This document shows, one piece after another, positions 25,805 through 32,782 of a DNA stretch of 53,172 nucleotides. Source of the stretch: an uncultured Dorea sp. (GTDB lineage Bacteria; Bacillota; Clostridia; Lachnospirales; Lachnospiraceae); assembly GCA_900543415.1 (NCBI GenBank), contig UQRE01000012.1:1-53172 (forward strand), given 5' to 3'. Numbering within the stretch: the first letter of the stretch is position 1; every line of letters starts with the position of its first letter. The notes under the pieces are model-generated. The model was not told the origin of the DNA. It saw nothing but the letters and a program-made list of their open reading frames with translations, and ran no database searches. Position numbers and translations under genes: made by a program.

Positions 25805-26239
25805 ATGTTATCCGCATATCCCGCATGTTTTTTTAAAGAATCCAATGGATATTCTGTGATTTTCCCAGATTTAAATTGGTTAGCCACCTGTGGCGAATCT
25901 TTGGAAGAAGCTTTTACACAGGCAGTCGACTGCCTTGCCGGTTACCTGTATATGAACAAAAAAGAAGGTCTTGAGCCCTCAAAACCTTCCTCTGTCAATG
26001 ATATTGATTTATCTTCTATTGCACACGAACTAGATGTATCTGACAAAGAGGCTTTTGTAAATCTTGTCACTGTTGATGTGGATGCTTACGCAAAATTACA
26101 TTTTGAAATTTCTGTCAAGAAAACTCTTACTATTCCCGCATGGCTTAATAAGGCTGGCTTGGAACGCGGTTTGAACTTTTCGAAGGTTCTCCAAGACGCC
26201 TTAATCGCAGAAATTTTAGGAACCTCTAAAAGCAAATAA
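25805..26239 (+). CDS. hicB: HicB family antitoxin
   Basis: A 144-residue protein. The N-terminal HicB fold is seen in YPACFFKESNGYSVIFPDLNWLATCGESLEEAFTQAVDCLAGYLY, followed by the LEPSKPSS linker typical of the family, and a C-terminal ribbon-helix-helix or HTH-type DNA-binding part (TIPAWLNKAGLERGLNFSKVLQDAL). It should neutralise HicA, an mRNA interferase, and repress the operon. A strong AAGGAG lies eight bases before the ATG at 25805. Its toxin gene is reduced to a 15-codon remnant, so it now appears as an orphan that may still act as a repressor. Confidence 0.88.
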   Translation: MLSAYPACFFKESNGYSVIFPDLNWLATCGESLEEAFTQAVDCLAGYLYMNKKEGLEPSKPSSVNDIDLSSIAHELDVSDKEAFVNLVTVDVDAYAKLHFEISVKKTLTIPAWLNKAGLERGLNFSKVLQDALIAEILGTSKSK

Positions 26240-26240
26240 T

Positions 26241-27185
26241 CTATATCCATCCCATGCTTCTTAGCACGAACAGCCACCCCGTCAAAGTGAATGCGCTGAA
26301 CATGGTTGTAAGCATGACAATACTGGAAGTCAACACTCCCTCATGCCCCATATTTTTTGCCATCACATAACAGCTTACCGTTGTCGCAGAGCCGAGCATG
26401 ACTAAGATTGCCACCAATTCTTCCTGACGAAATCCCAGAGCCACTGCCAGTGGAAGAAAGATCACGCAAAAGCCTATGAGTTTCATAAATGCTCCGGTCA
26501 GAGCCGGTTTTATTTTTGCAAATGCTTTGTCTAGTTCAAAGCTTGCGCCCATTGCCATCAATCCCAAAGGTGTCGCAATACCACCCACACTATTTACGGT
26601 CTTTTCCAAAATTGCAGGCATGGGAACTCTAAGAAGTGACCACGCCAGTCCCAATACAATACCGATAATAATAGGATTGGCGACAATTCCTTTGAACGTT
26701 TTCTTTAACACATTCTTATCCAGCCCTTGATTGTCCGGTTGGAACACGGACAATACCAGTACCGCCATCACATTGTAGAGCGGCACACTTCCAATAATCA
26801 TAAGCGGTGCCATTCCCGCTGTTCCATAAATGTTCTGAATCAATGCAATTCCGAGAATTGCAGCGCTGCTTCTATAAGAAGCTTGAATAAATTCTCCTTT
26901 GATACTTTTATCTTTCCACAACAAAGCCACAAGCAAAGCTGCCAGAATACTGAGTAATGTGACTGTAAAGCAGAATAGCACAAACTTCATATTCCACACT
27001 TCTTCAAAATCTACTGTGGCAAGATCACTGAACACCAATACCGGAAGCGGAAATTGAAAGACAAATTTATTCATCTTAGATGCAAAAACATCATCCATCC
27101 AACCGATTTTTTTGAACAACAGCCCAAGAAGCATCATGGCAAAAACCGGCACTGTCGCATTTAAACTAAAAATAAGATTATCCAT
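26241..27185 (-). CDS. AEC (auxin efflux carrier) family transporter
   Basis: A 314-residue membrane protein with about ten helices in two halves. AEC-family features are ATVPVFAMMLLGLLFKKIGW, KMNKFVFQFPLPVLVFSDLA, NPIIIGIVLGLAWSLLRVPMP, ATPLGLMAMGASFEL and the C-terminal TTVSCYVMAKNMG. Relatives export organic acids such as malate or lactate; the substrate here cannot be told. Its start overlaps the GNAT gene by eight bases, so the two are co-transcribed. It converges with hicB, whose stop is one base away. Confidence 0.88.
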   Translation of the reverse strand: MDNLIFSLNATVPVFAMMLLGLLFKKIGWMDDVFASKMNKFVFQFPLPVLVFSDLATVDFEEVWNMKFVLFCFTVTLLSILAALLVALLWKDKSIKGEFIQASYRSSAAILGIALIQNIYGTAGMAPLMIIGSVPLYNVMAVLVLSVFQPDNQGLDKNVLKKTFKGIVANPIIIGIVLGLAWSLLRVPMPAILEKTVNSVGGIATPLGLMAMGASFELDKAFAKIKPALTGAFMKLIGFCVIFLPLAVALGFRQEELVAILVMLGSATTVSCYVMAKNMGHEGVLTSSIVMLTTMFSAFTLTGWLFVLRSMGWI

Positions 27186-27696
27186 TTGCCCGATCTCCCG
27201 CTAACTTCCCATAAATATAGAGATTATAGATTTCCCCATTTTTGAAAACAGCATTTCTCAACACGCCCTCCAAAGAAAAATCATTCTTTTCAAGTACTTT
27301 CCTTGATGCTATATTAGGCTCGTAAACTCGCCCTGTAATTCGTATAACATCCAATTCCTGGAAAGCGATTTCACAAATCTTTTTTACCGCCTCTGTAATA
27401 ATTCCTTTTGAACATCTTTCTGGCAATAAAAAATATCCTATTTCCGAATTTTTACAATAGACATCTTCCTTCTGCTCAACAGATATGTTTCCCACTATTT
27501 TCCCATCTGCAACAATTTTACGAAACACCGCATTTTTTCCATCACTTTCTCCCACCATGTTCAGCCACCAGTCGGCAGATTCTTCTGTATATGGATTGGG
27601 TATCCTGCCAGCTAAATAACTTCTGTCTATAGAGTTGCAGATTGTAATTAACGTCTCTTTGTCTTCAAAAGACCACTTTTGTAATTCTATTTTCAC
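27178..27696 (-). CDS. GNAT family N-acetyltransferase, RimJ/RimL type
   Basis: A 172-residue protein with GNAT motif C/D (KIVADGKIVGNISVEQKE), motif A region (EIGYFLLPERCSKGIITEAVKKICEIAF) and motif B (RITGRVYEPNIASRKVLEKNDFSLEG). It acetylates an amino group using acetyl-CoA; the substrate is unknown. The start is a GTG at 27694-27696 with AGGAG nine bases away; no better ATG exists. It overlaps the AEC transporter by eight bases. Confidence 0.85.
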   Translation of the reverse strand: MKIELQKWSFEDKETLITICNSIDRSYLAGRIPNPYTEESADWWLNMVGESDGKNAVFRKIVADGKIVGNISVEQKEDVYCKNSEIGYFLLPERCSKGIITEAVKKICEIAFQELDVIRITGRVYEPNIASRKVLEKNDFSLEGVLRNAVFKNGEIYNLYIYGKLAGDRANG

Positions 27697-27729
27697 GTTT
27701 TCGCGCTCCTTTCCTCCGTCCCCTTCTTA

Positions 27730-28311
27730 TCAAATCATCTGCCGGAACAATCCATGTTTATTACAATAAAGATAAAGTATTCCATGCCCTTTCTTTCGGA
27801 ATCTTATATCAATATTCTGCTCTGGATATAGCTTTACAATCTCCACGCTCCCAGATGTCACATACGCCACAAATGAAATATAATGTTCTTTCCTCATAGG
27901 ATGCGCCGCGGATACATAGTACTCATTATCGATCGTTTCAATAGATACCTCATGTATCTCATCACCTTTTTCCGCCTCCTGCTCCGGTAATGTAATTCCA
28001 CAACATGAAAAACTGCCCTGTCCCACAGATGTGATGATATTTCCACAAATCGGACACACATAAAAATGTATTTTTTTCATATTTCCCGACTGATTGTCAT
28101 TTATTTTCAATTCTCCGGTGAGTAGCTCCGCAATGGAAACACCAAGCGCATGAGATAACTCTTCTATAATGCTGATATCCGGAAGACCTTTATTCGTCTC
28201 CCACTTGAAAATCGTTTTATCACTTACGCTAATTATATCTGCCAGCTCTTTTTGAGTGATTCTTTTCTTCTCCCGCAGATTTTTTATTGTTTCACCTGTT
28301 ACATAATTCAT
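27730..28311 (-). CDS. XRE-type regulator fused to a complete desulfoferrodoxin (superoxide reductase) domain
   Basis: A 193-residue protein. Residues 5-62 are a helix-turn-helix (TIKNLREKKRITQKELADI; SDKTIFKWETNKGLPD). Residues 82-108 look like the desulforedoxin domain of desulfoferrodoxin, with C86-x2-C89 and C103-C104. Residues 118-190 resemble the superoxide reductase domain with all expected iron ligands: H120, H137 (AHPM), H143 (EHYI), C183 and H186 (CNKHG). Free desulfoferrodoxins reduce superoxide in anaerobes. The fusion could be a superoxide- or iron-sensing repressor, a reductase, or both; this is inference. The ATG at 28311 follows AAGGA closely. Confidence 0.85.
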   Translation of the reverse strand: MNYVTGETIKNLREKKRITQKELADIISVSDKTIFKWETNKGLPDISIIEELSHALGVSIAELLTGELKINDNQSGNMKKIHFYVCPICGNIITSVGQGSFSCCGITLPEQEAEKGDEIHEVSIETIDNEYYVSAAHPMRKEHYISFVAYVTSGSVEIVKLYPEQNIDIRFRKKGHGILYLYCNKHGLFRQMI

Positions 28312-28414
28312 AATTCCTTACCTCGCTTCGTTATTATGAATATAGTTTATTTCATACCGCTCTTTCGAACAACCTACGAAGCGTAGACAACTTCCCCTTC
28401 TGACACATCAGCTC

Positions 28415-28990
28415 CTAATTCAGCCCCACTTCTTTCAACTGTTTCCTGCACGCCTTGTAATCTGGAAAATACACCTCTACTTCTTGCCAGAAATCCTTAG
28501 AATGATTCATATGTCGTCTGTGTGCCAATTCATGAACGACTACATAATCAAGCAATTCCTCCGGCAGATAAAATAATCGATAATTAAAATTCAGATTGCC
28601 TTTACTACTGCAACTCCCCCATCTGGTTTTCTGATTGCGCACAGAAACTCTGTCGTAGGTCACATCCATTTTCAAACTATAATATTGAACGCGCTGCGTA
28701 ATTTTCTCTTTGATCTCGTCTCTTTCTTTTCGTGAGAGTTCATCATATGGCGGAAATGTTGTCACACTTTTATGCTTCTCCCTGGCTTTTACAAGTGCCT
28801 GCTTTTCCACTATCCATTTCTTATGAGAATCAAGAAATTTCTTAATATCCCTGTCCGGCAGATGCGCAGGCACCCTCGCCAGAACTTCGCCCGTTGGCTC
28901 CACTTCTAAGCCAAGCGTTTTTCTATCAGAACGCTTAATTGTCACTAAAATACTGTTTCGCAATGTTATAATCCGGTATTTGGTAATCAT
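28415..28990 (-). CDS. YgjP-like (DUF45) metallopeptidase
   Basis: A 191-residue protein with the zinc-binding HELAH-x2-HMNHSKDFW motif near residue 151, preceded by the family marks NQKTRWGSCSSKGNLNFNYRLFYLPEELLDYVVVHE. The N-terminal ~80 residues form the substrate-type beta region (GLEVEPTGEVLARVPAHLPD). This family (M48/SprT-like, WLM-related) is widespread but poorly characterised; its partners are often nucleic-acid or ubiquitin-like systems. It appears to be a single-gene transcript. The start at 28990 has AGGGAAA upstream. Confidence 0.88.
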   Translation of the reverse strand: MITKYRIITLRNSILVTIKRSDRKTLGLEVEPTGEVLARVPAHLPDRDIKKFLDSHKKWIVEKQALVKAREKHKSVTTFPPYDELSRKERDEIKEKITQRVQYYSLKMDVTYDRVSVRNQKTRWGSCSSKGNLNFNYRLFYLPEELLDYVVVHELAHRRHMNHSKDFWQEVEVYFPDYKACRKQLKEVGLN

Positions 28991-29123
28991 TGATTTTTCC
29001 CTTGTAAATAATAGAATTGATTTTTATTATATCACTTACAACTGGTATCGTCATCACATTCAGTTATGTAATACTATATAAAATGCCCCAAGAATTTCTG
29101 GTTATTTTTCCAAGTAGTACTGC

Positions 29124-29151
29124 TTGTCATAAAATGATAAGGTATTAATAG
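29124..29151 (+). promoter_or_regulatory. Promoter of the holin-like toxin gene
   Basis: TTGTCA (29124-29129), 16 bases, TAATAG (29146-29151), about 60 bases before the toxin start. The match is moderate. Confidence 0.45.
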
Positions 29152-29211
29152 AACAACCGTGTTGCAGGGTGCGTTGACCTTCATTTTTTACATAGAATGG
29201 GGGTGGTGCAG

Positions 29212-29298
29212 ATGAAACATTTTGATTTTAAAGATCTTATGTCTTTTGGAATGTTCATTTTATCACTGCTGACATTCATTTACTTGATTTGTCACTAG
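29212..29298 (+). CDS. Putative holin-like type I toxin (28 aa)
   Basis: A 28-residue peptide beginning MKHFDFKDLMSFGMF, followed by a hydrophobic run of leucine, phenylalanine and isoleucine and ending LICH. This matches the 'putative holin-like toxin' peptides frequent in Firmicutes: short, one membrane helix, with the SFGMFILSLLTFIYL type core. A GGTGG site lies seven bases upstream; an in-frame ATG at 29197 would add five residues (MGVVQ). Such peptides usually form type I toxin-antitoxin pairs with an antisense RNA that overlaps the 3' end. Strong hairpins follow within ten bases of the stop. Confidence 0.72.
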   Translation: MKHFDFKDLMSFGMFILSLLTFIYLICH

Positions 29299-29308
29299 AG
29301 ATTTAGAG

Positions 29309-29400
29309 CATAGAAAAACCACCCTTTGAACTTTGACGAGTAAGGGTGGCATTTCTATGTTCACACTTTATTGGTCAACCACTTTGTGGCGGTTGTTCTT
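29309..29400. ncRNA. Structured 3' region of the toxin transcript / possible antisense antitoxin RNA locus
   Basis: CATAGAAA (29309-29316) pairs with TTTCTATG (29352-29359), and inside it CCACCCTT (29319-29326) pairs with AAGGGTGG (29342-29349). A second hairpin AACCAC-TTTG-TGGCGGTT is followed by GTTCTTTTT (29377-29403), a plus-strand terminator. This layout matches type I toxin loci in which an antisense RNA overlaps the toxin mRNA 3' end. I could not pick the antisense promoter with confidence. Confidence 0.5.
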
Positions 29401-29436
29401 TTTACATCCATAATATAACATATTTTTCACTTTTAT

Positions 29437-29797
29437 TCAAGTAGCCCTACTATCCTTTTCAGCGTAATACTTTTCATACTGACATTGTTCTGTTACCTGA
29501 TTTCCTAAAAGCGTGATTGCTTTTTTAGGACAATGGCTAATGCAACGATAACACATCGTACATTGATTGCCGGCAACAGCCTTTCCATTTTGAATAGAAA
29601 TATTTTTCATAGGGCATAAAGAAACACATAAATTACAACCAATACAATCCTGATTGATTTTTAACTTATCCGTGTATCCTGTTGTTTTATTGTAAAACCA
29701 CAATCTTTGCCCAAATAGCCCTAGTAGATGAGAGAATTTTGACATATCCACATTATACCATTCACATATTACATCAACATATTTTTCTATGCCCCAA
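29437..29797 (-). pseudogene. 5'-truncated EFR1-type 4Fe-4S ferredoxin
   Basis: The readable part contains two [4Fe-4S] motifs, CIGCNLCVSLCP and CTMCYRCISHCP, after RLWFYNKTTGYTDKLKINQD, a sequence like the C-terminal third of EFR1 ferredoxins, which normally begin with a ~150-residue flavodoxin domain. The same frame remains open upstream of the GTG at 29751 (WGIEKYVDVICEWYN) back to a stop at 29803-29805, which is the stop of the XRE gene. So the homologous frame starts abruptly without a start codon and the flavodoxin part is missing. A GTG (29751) or ATG (29745) could still give a ~104-residue ferredoxin, so expression is not excluded. Confidence 0.65.
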
Positions 29798-29802
29798 TCA
29801 TG

Positions 29803-30165
29803 CTATCCCCAAAATATACCTGCTAAAATAGCAAGTGTAAGTCCTACTACCCCAATAACACAAAATATGTTTATAACGGTTTTTATTGTTGTTTTTGCGG
29901 AACTTATATCCTCATAAATAGAAGATAGTTGTTTTTCACTTAAATTTTTACTTCTAACATCTTGTACATCAATATCTTTTACAAGTGTGTCAAGTGATAA
30001 TCCAAAATAATCACTCAACAAAACAAGTCTTTGAAAATCGGGATAACTTTGAGCCAGTTCCCACTTAGATATTGTTTGTCTTGATACACCTAAAGCATTA
30101 CCAAGTTCATCTTGTGATAAACCTTTCGACTTGCGAAGTTCTATGAGCTTTTCATTAAAGTTCAT
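29803..30165 (-). CDS. XRE-type regulator with C-terminal membrane helix
   Basis: A 120-residue protein. Residues 1-60 are a classical helix-turn-helix (NEKLIELRKSKGLSQDELGNALGVSRQTISKWELAQSYPD) and residues 95-117 a membrane helix (INIFCVIGVVGLTLAILAGIFW) ending the protein. Small membrane-tethered XRE proteins of this kind are common in Firmicutes; targets are unknown. AGGAGG lies eight bases before the ATG. It has its own consensus-like promoter. The truncated ferredoxin begins immediately behind its stop codon, and the junction may mark a past deletion. Confidence 0.85.
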   Translation of the reverse strand: MNFNEKLIELRKSKGLSQDELGNALGVSRQTISKWELAQSYPDFQRLVLLSDYFGLSLDTLVKDIDVQDVRSKNLSEKQLSSIYEDISSAKTTIKTVINIFCVIGVVGLTLAILAGIFWG

Positions 30166-30203
30166 GCTTTGTTCCTCCTACTGATTTATATTTTTATAAT
30201 GCA

Positions 30204-30247
30204 ATTATAGAAAACAATATACTTTATAGCAACCAACTACCGTTGGC
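30204..30247 (-). promoter_or_regulatory. Promoter and inverted repeat before the XRE gene
   Basis: On the minus strand TTGCTA (30227-30232), 17 bases, TATAAT (30204-30209). Just upstream, CCAAC-TACC-GTTGG (30233-30246) is an inverted repeat that could be an operator for autoregulation. Confidence 0.6.
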
Positions 30248-30324
30248 AATTTGTCAACCTCAGGTAACATCACGAAAAAAAGTTACTCGTCTTCACCATC
30301 AAAATGGTCATTTCTCAGTAAAAG

Positions 30325-30352
30325 AAGGGCGCACGCTTTCACGTACGCCCTC
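30325..30352 (-). terminator. Terminator of the padR-DUF1700-DUF4097-pspC operon
   Basis: AGGGCG and CGCCCT enclose a partly paired loop (CACGCTTTCACGTA). On the minus strand the stem is followed by TCTTTTAC. Confidence 0.65.
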
Positions 30353-30365
30353 GTCTCAAAGAAGA

Positions 30366-30560
30366 TTAATATGTTTTCGGCGCATCCGGAATAATAATTG
30401 CCGCTATAAAGTAAGCAAGTATTCCAGAGCCGGAGCACCCTAAAAGTACCATTCCCAGCCGGATCAGGGTAGGGTCTACATTAAAATATTCTGCCACGCC
30501 TCCGCATACACCGCACAACATACGACTGTCGCGGGATCTGTATAATCTTTTCTGTTCCAT
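30366..30560 (-). CDS. PspC domain protein (64 aa)
   Basis: A 64-residue membrane protein consisting only of a PspC domain: KRLYRSRDSRMLCGVCGGVAEYFNVDPTLIRLG, then one membrane helix (YFIAAIIIPDAP). PspC proteins take part in envelope-stress responses, sometimes binding PspB or anti-sigma-like partners. It is the last gene of an operon with PadR, DUF1700 and DUF4097 proteins, a grouping that recurs in Firmicutes. AAGGGAG lies before the ATG. Confidence 0.9.
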   Translation of the reverse strand: MEQKRLYRSRDSRMLCGVCGGVAEYFNVDPTLIRLGMVLLGCSGSGILAYFIAAIIIPDAPKTY

Positions 30561-30587
30561 ATCTAAAACTCCCTTCTCTTCTCGTTT

Positions 30588-31439
30588 TTACACTTCTGTA
30601 AAATCTACGGTAATTTCGCCGACATTACACTCGATATTTATAAGTTTCTGAGCATTGTTATTGATTTTTTCTTCCGGTTTTATTCCACGGTACACTTTTT
30701 CACCTATAACGATTTCACCTGCTCCACAGGAAATCTCATAATTATACTCCTTTTGGTTTCCAGCGGCATGGTAGATAATATTTCCAACATCATTTTCCAT
30801 GTCCAGTTCCTGCGTTGCACTTCCCGTTGCTTCCAGTGTACCGGTGCCACATTCCAGACTTGCTTCTGCTGCCTGGAAGTTATGGACAACGCCATTGCCT
30901 ACTCCGACTTCCACTGATAAATCTCCGGCACTTATATCCTCCACCTGAAGTTCGCCCACGCCAACCTGAAGGGAAACCTCGTCCAAGCTCAGATCTCTCG
31001 GAATCCGGAGGTACACTGTACCGTCCTCTGCCCCCTCGATCCCTGTCACACGTTTTTTTGCCTCCAATTTCAACGTATTTTCTTCCATATAACTGTGGAA
31101 TTTCAATTCTTCTGCCACGCCGACAGTTTCTACTTCAATCGTATCCCCGTCATGGTGCTCCACGGTCACATTGCCGACTGCCATCTCCAGTTCCACTTCT
31201 CTTACGCCCGAATAGCTTTCCACTGCGTCAGTTCCGAAATCACGCCGGTCTGCTCCGTCGTGACGATGAAGGAAATCATCATCGTCATCATCCCACTCCC
31301 AGCCGATGTATCCTTTCGGAAAATGCTTCGCTATTGCTTCTGTTGTCACGCCAAGTGACAGCGATATGATACAGCACACAATCCCTGAGACAAATGTCAC
31401 GCCACAAACTATCCAAAATATTTTCCATCCTTTTTTCAT
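30588..31439 (-). CDS. Membrane-anchored DUF4097 beta-repeat protein
   Basis: A 283-residue protein with an N-terminal membrane helix (FWIVCGVTFVSGIVCCIISLSL), an acidic run (WDDDDDDFLHRHD) and a long beta-helix-like part with repeated VEVGVGN/VGVGELQVED/NVGNIIYH units, as in DUF4097 (putative adhesin/beta-strand repeat). The outside domain probably packs as a beta-solenoid. The start at 31439 overlaps the DUF1700 stop as ATGA; a frame extending to 31718 is a shadow of DUF1700. The operon context suggests an envelope-stress or membrane-quality function. Confidence 0.88.
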   Translation of the reverse strand: MKKGWKIFWIVCGVTFVSGIVCCIISLSLGVTTEAIAKHFPKGYIGWEWDDDDDDFLHRHDGADRRDFGTDAVESYSGVREVELEMAVGNVTVEHHDGDTIEVETVGVAEELKFHSYMEENTLKLEAKKRVTGIEGAEDGTVYLRIPRDLSLDEVSLQVGVGELQVEDISAGDLSVEVGVGNGVVHNFQAAEASLECGTGTLEATGSATQELDMENDVGNIIYHAAGNQKEYNYEISCGAGEIVIGEKVYRGIKPEEKINNNAQKLINIECNVGEITVDFTEV

Positions 31440-32134
31440 ACTCCAACCTCTTCCTTTCTGTGAAATGGTTTCCTGCAAATTGAAACGATCGCCCTGAAAA
31501 TTGCCGGAAGAACGATGATACATAGCCTCACGCCTGCCACGGTTCCGACAAAACCAAGAGCTGTCAGAATCAGACCAAAGCCCAATAATCCGATCCCTAC
31601 TGCAAAGTCCGGTATCAGTAGTATGATCCCATTTACAACCAACACAACACCAGCAATAACCGCTGACACCGCCATCACTACAACCGAGGCAAAAACTGCC
31701 ACCAGTGCAATGAGACATCCTGCCACTAACGCTACAAGACCAAGCGCCAACGGAATGAGGACTGGACCACCTACCAAAACAATCGCTATCATCAGAATTA
31801 TTTTCATTGTGTTACTCGTCTTCGGCGGCTCCTTCTGCTCCGGCTGTCCCTGATATTCGTATCTCTTTTCCGGCATCTCTCTGTCATCGAATCTTGTATC
31901 TGTATATCCGTTCTCCGTAAACACGCCATTGTCCGAAGATGTTCCTTTCAGATCCGCCTTAATATTCTCTGCGACCTTCTTCGGACTTTCTAATTCTTCA
32001 ATCACCTGCTGTTCATTCTCTGCTCCGGCATCATCAAAATAATCATTATAATACTGCATCGCCTCTCTGCGTTCTTCTACCGGCACATCCTGCAATAATG
32101 CTGCCAGTTGTGTCATAAATTCTATGCGGTTCAT
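31436..32134 (-). CDS. DUF1700 family membrane protein
   Basis: A 232-residue protein. The N-terminal ~70 residues form the DUF1700/HAAS-type helical domain (MNRIEFMTQLAALLQDVPVEERREAMQYYNDYFDDAG, ELESPKKVAENIKAD), followed by a charged linker and four hydrophobic segments (LMIAIVLVGGPVLIPLALGLVALVAGCLIALVAVF and further). Such proteins are typically paired with PadR regulators and are thought to act at the membrane under PadR control. Its start overlaps padR by four bases and its stop overlaps the DUF4097 gene by four. Confidence 0.9.
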   Translation of the reverse strand: MNRIEFMTQLAALLQDVPVEERREAMQYYNDYFDDAGAENEQQVIEELESPKKVAENIKADLKGTSSDNGVFTENGYTDTRFDDREMPEKRYEYQGQPEQKEPPKTSNTMKIILMIAIVLVGGPVLIPLALGLVALVAGCLIALVAVFASVVVMAVSAVIAGVVLVVNGIILLIPDFAVGIGLLGFGLILTALGFVGTVAGVRLCIIVLPAIFRAIVSICRKPFHRKEEVGV

Positions 32135-32454
32135 GCAGTCACACCTCCCTCAAACATACTTGTAATCTTCTTTGAATAATTTTTCCACTCTACACGATAT
32201 AAATTAAGCTGTGCAATTCCTTTTTCCGTCACCTTATAATATCGGCGGTTCCGCCCGTCAAACTGCCGGTCATAAACTTCCAGACATTCATCCTTCTGAA
32301 GTCTGCGAAGAACCGGATATAACGTAGACTCTGACACATCCAGCGCCTTTCGCACATCCTGGGTAATCTTGTACCCGTAGGTTCCCTCTTGTTCTCTTGA
32401 AACAACTGCCAGTACAATCGCATCCAAAAGAGCTGCTCCGGTATTGAATACCAT
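32131..32454 (-). CDS. PadR family transcriptional regulator
   Basis: A 107-residue PadR protein with a winged-helix domain (LDAIVLAVVSREQEGTYGYKITQDVRKALDVSESTLYPVLRRLQKDECLEVYDRQFDGRNRRYYKVTEKG) and a short C-terminal dimerisation helix. It should repress its own operon. Behind it lies a consensus promoter with a perfect operator-like inverted repeat. GGGAG is eight bases before the ATG at 32454. It is the first gene of padR-DUF1700-DUF4097-pspC. Confidence 0.93.
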   Translation of the reverse strand: MVFNTGAALLDAIVLAVVSREQEGTYGYKITQDVRKALDVSESTLYPVLRRLQKDECLEVYDRQFDGRNRRYYKVTEKGIAQLNLYRVEWKNYSKKITSMFEGGVTA

Positions 32455-32516
32455 TCATGTCACTCCCTTTCTATGTAGCTTCTAAACATTGTGAAAATCA
32501 TAATATTATTATTTTA

Positions 32517-32550
32517 GCTATATTATATGTCGTATAATATAGCTTGTCAA
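32517..32550 (-). promoter_or_regulatory. Consensus promoter with PadR-type operator
   Basis: On the minus strand TTGACA (32545-32550), 17 bases, TATAAT (32522-32527): both hexamers are perfect. An 11-base perfect inverted repeat, GCTATATTATA and TATAATATAGC with five bases between (32517-32543), covers the spacer and the -10. A bound PadR dimer would block polymerase. Confidence 0.85.
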
Positions 32551-32646
32551 CAAGTATTATATCAAAAATTATTTTTAAAAAAATTGAAAGAAATTCGAAA
32601 GAACTACCTTGATTTTCATCTTTAACAGCACTATTATATATAGTAT

Positions 32647-32717
32647 GCAGATATAGTTCATCGGTAGAATGCTAGCTTCCCAAGCTGGAGAGGCGGGTTC
32701 GATTCCCGTTATCTGCT
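32647..32717 (+). tRNA. tRNA-Gly (anticodon CCC)
   Basis: The acceptor arms GCAGATA and TATCTGC pair perfectly, the T arm contains GGTTCGATTCC, and the anticodon loop TTCCCAA gives CCC (reads GGG). CCA is not encoded. A terminator follows directly. Confidence 0.93.
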
Positions 32718-32720
32718 CTT

Positions 32721-32763
32721 AAAAAGCCGGAAACATTGCTAAATCAATGTTTCCGGCTTTTTT
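32721..32763. terminator. Terminator after tRNA-Gly, shared with the macrodomain gene
   Basis: AAAAGCCGGAAACATT pairs with AATGTTTCCGGCTTTT, with T-rich flanks on either strand. It ends the tRNA transcript and, on the minus strand, that of the macrodomain gene. Confidence 0.85.
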
Positions 32764-32782
32764 GACTCTTGAATATTTCCAC

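Noticed and set aside
31439..31718. Longer N-terminus for the DUF4097 protein
   Set aside because: The extension is out-of-frame sequence of the DUF1700 gene; the ATGA overlap at 31436-31439 sets the start.
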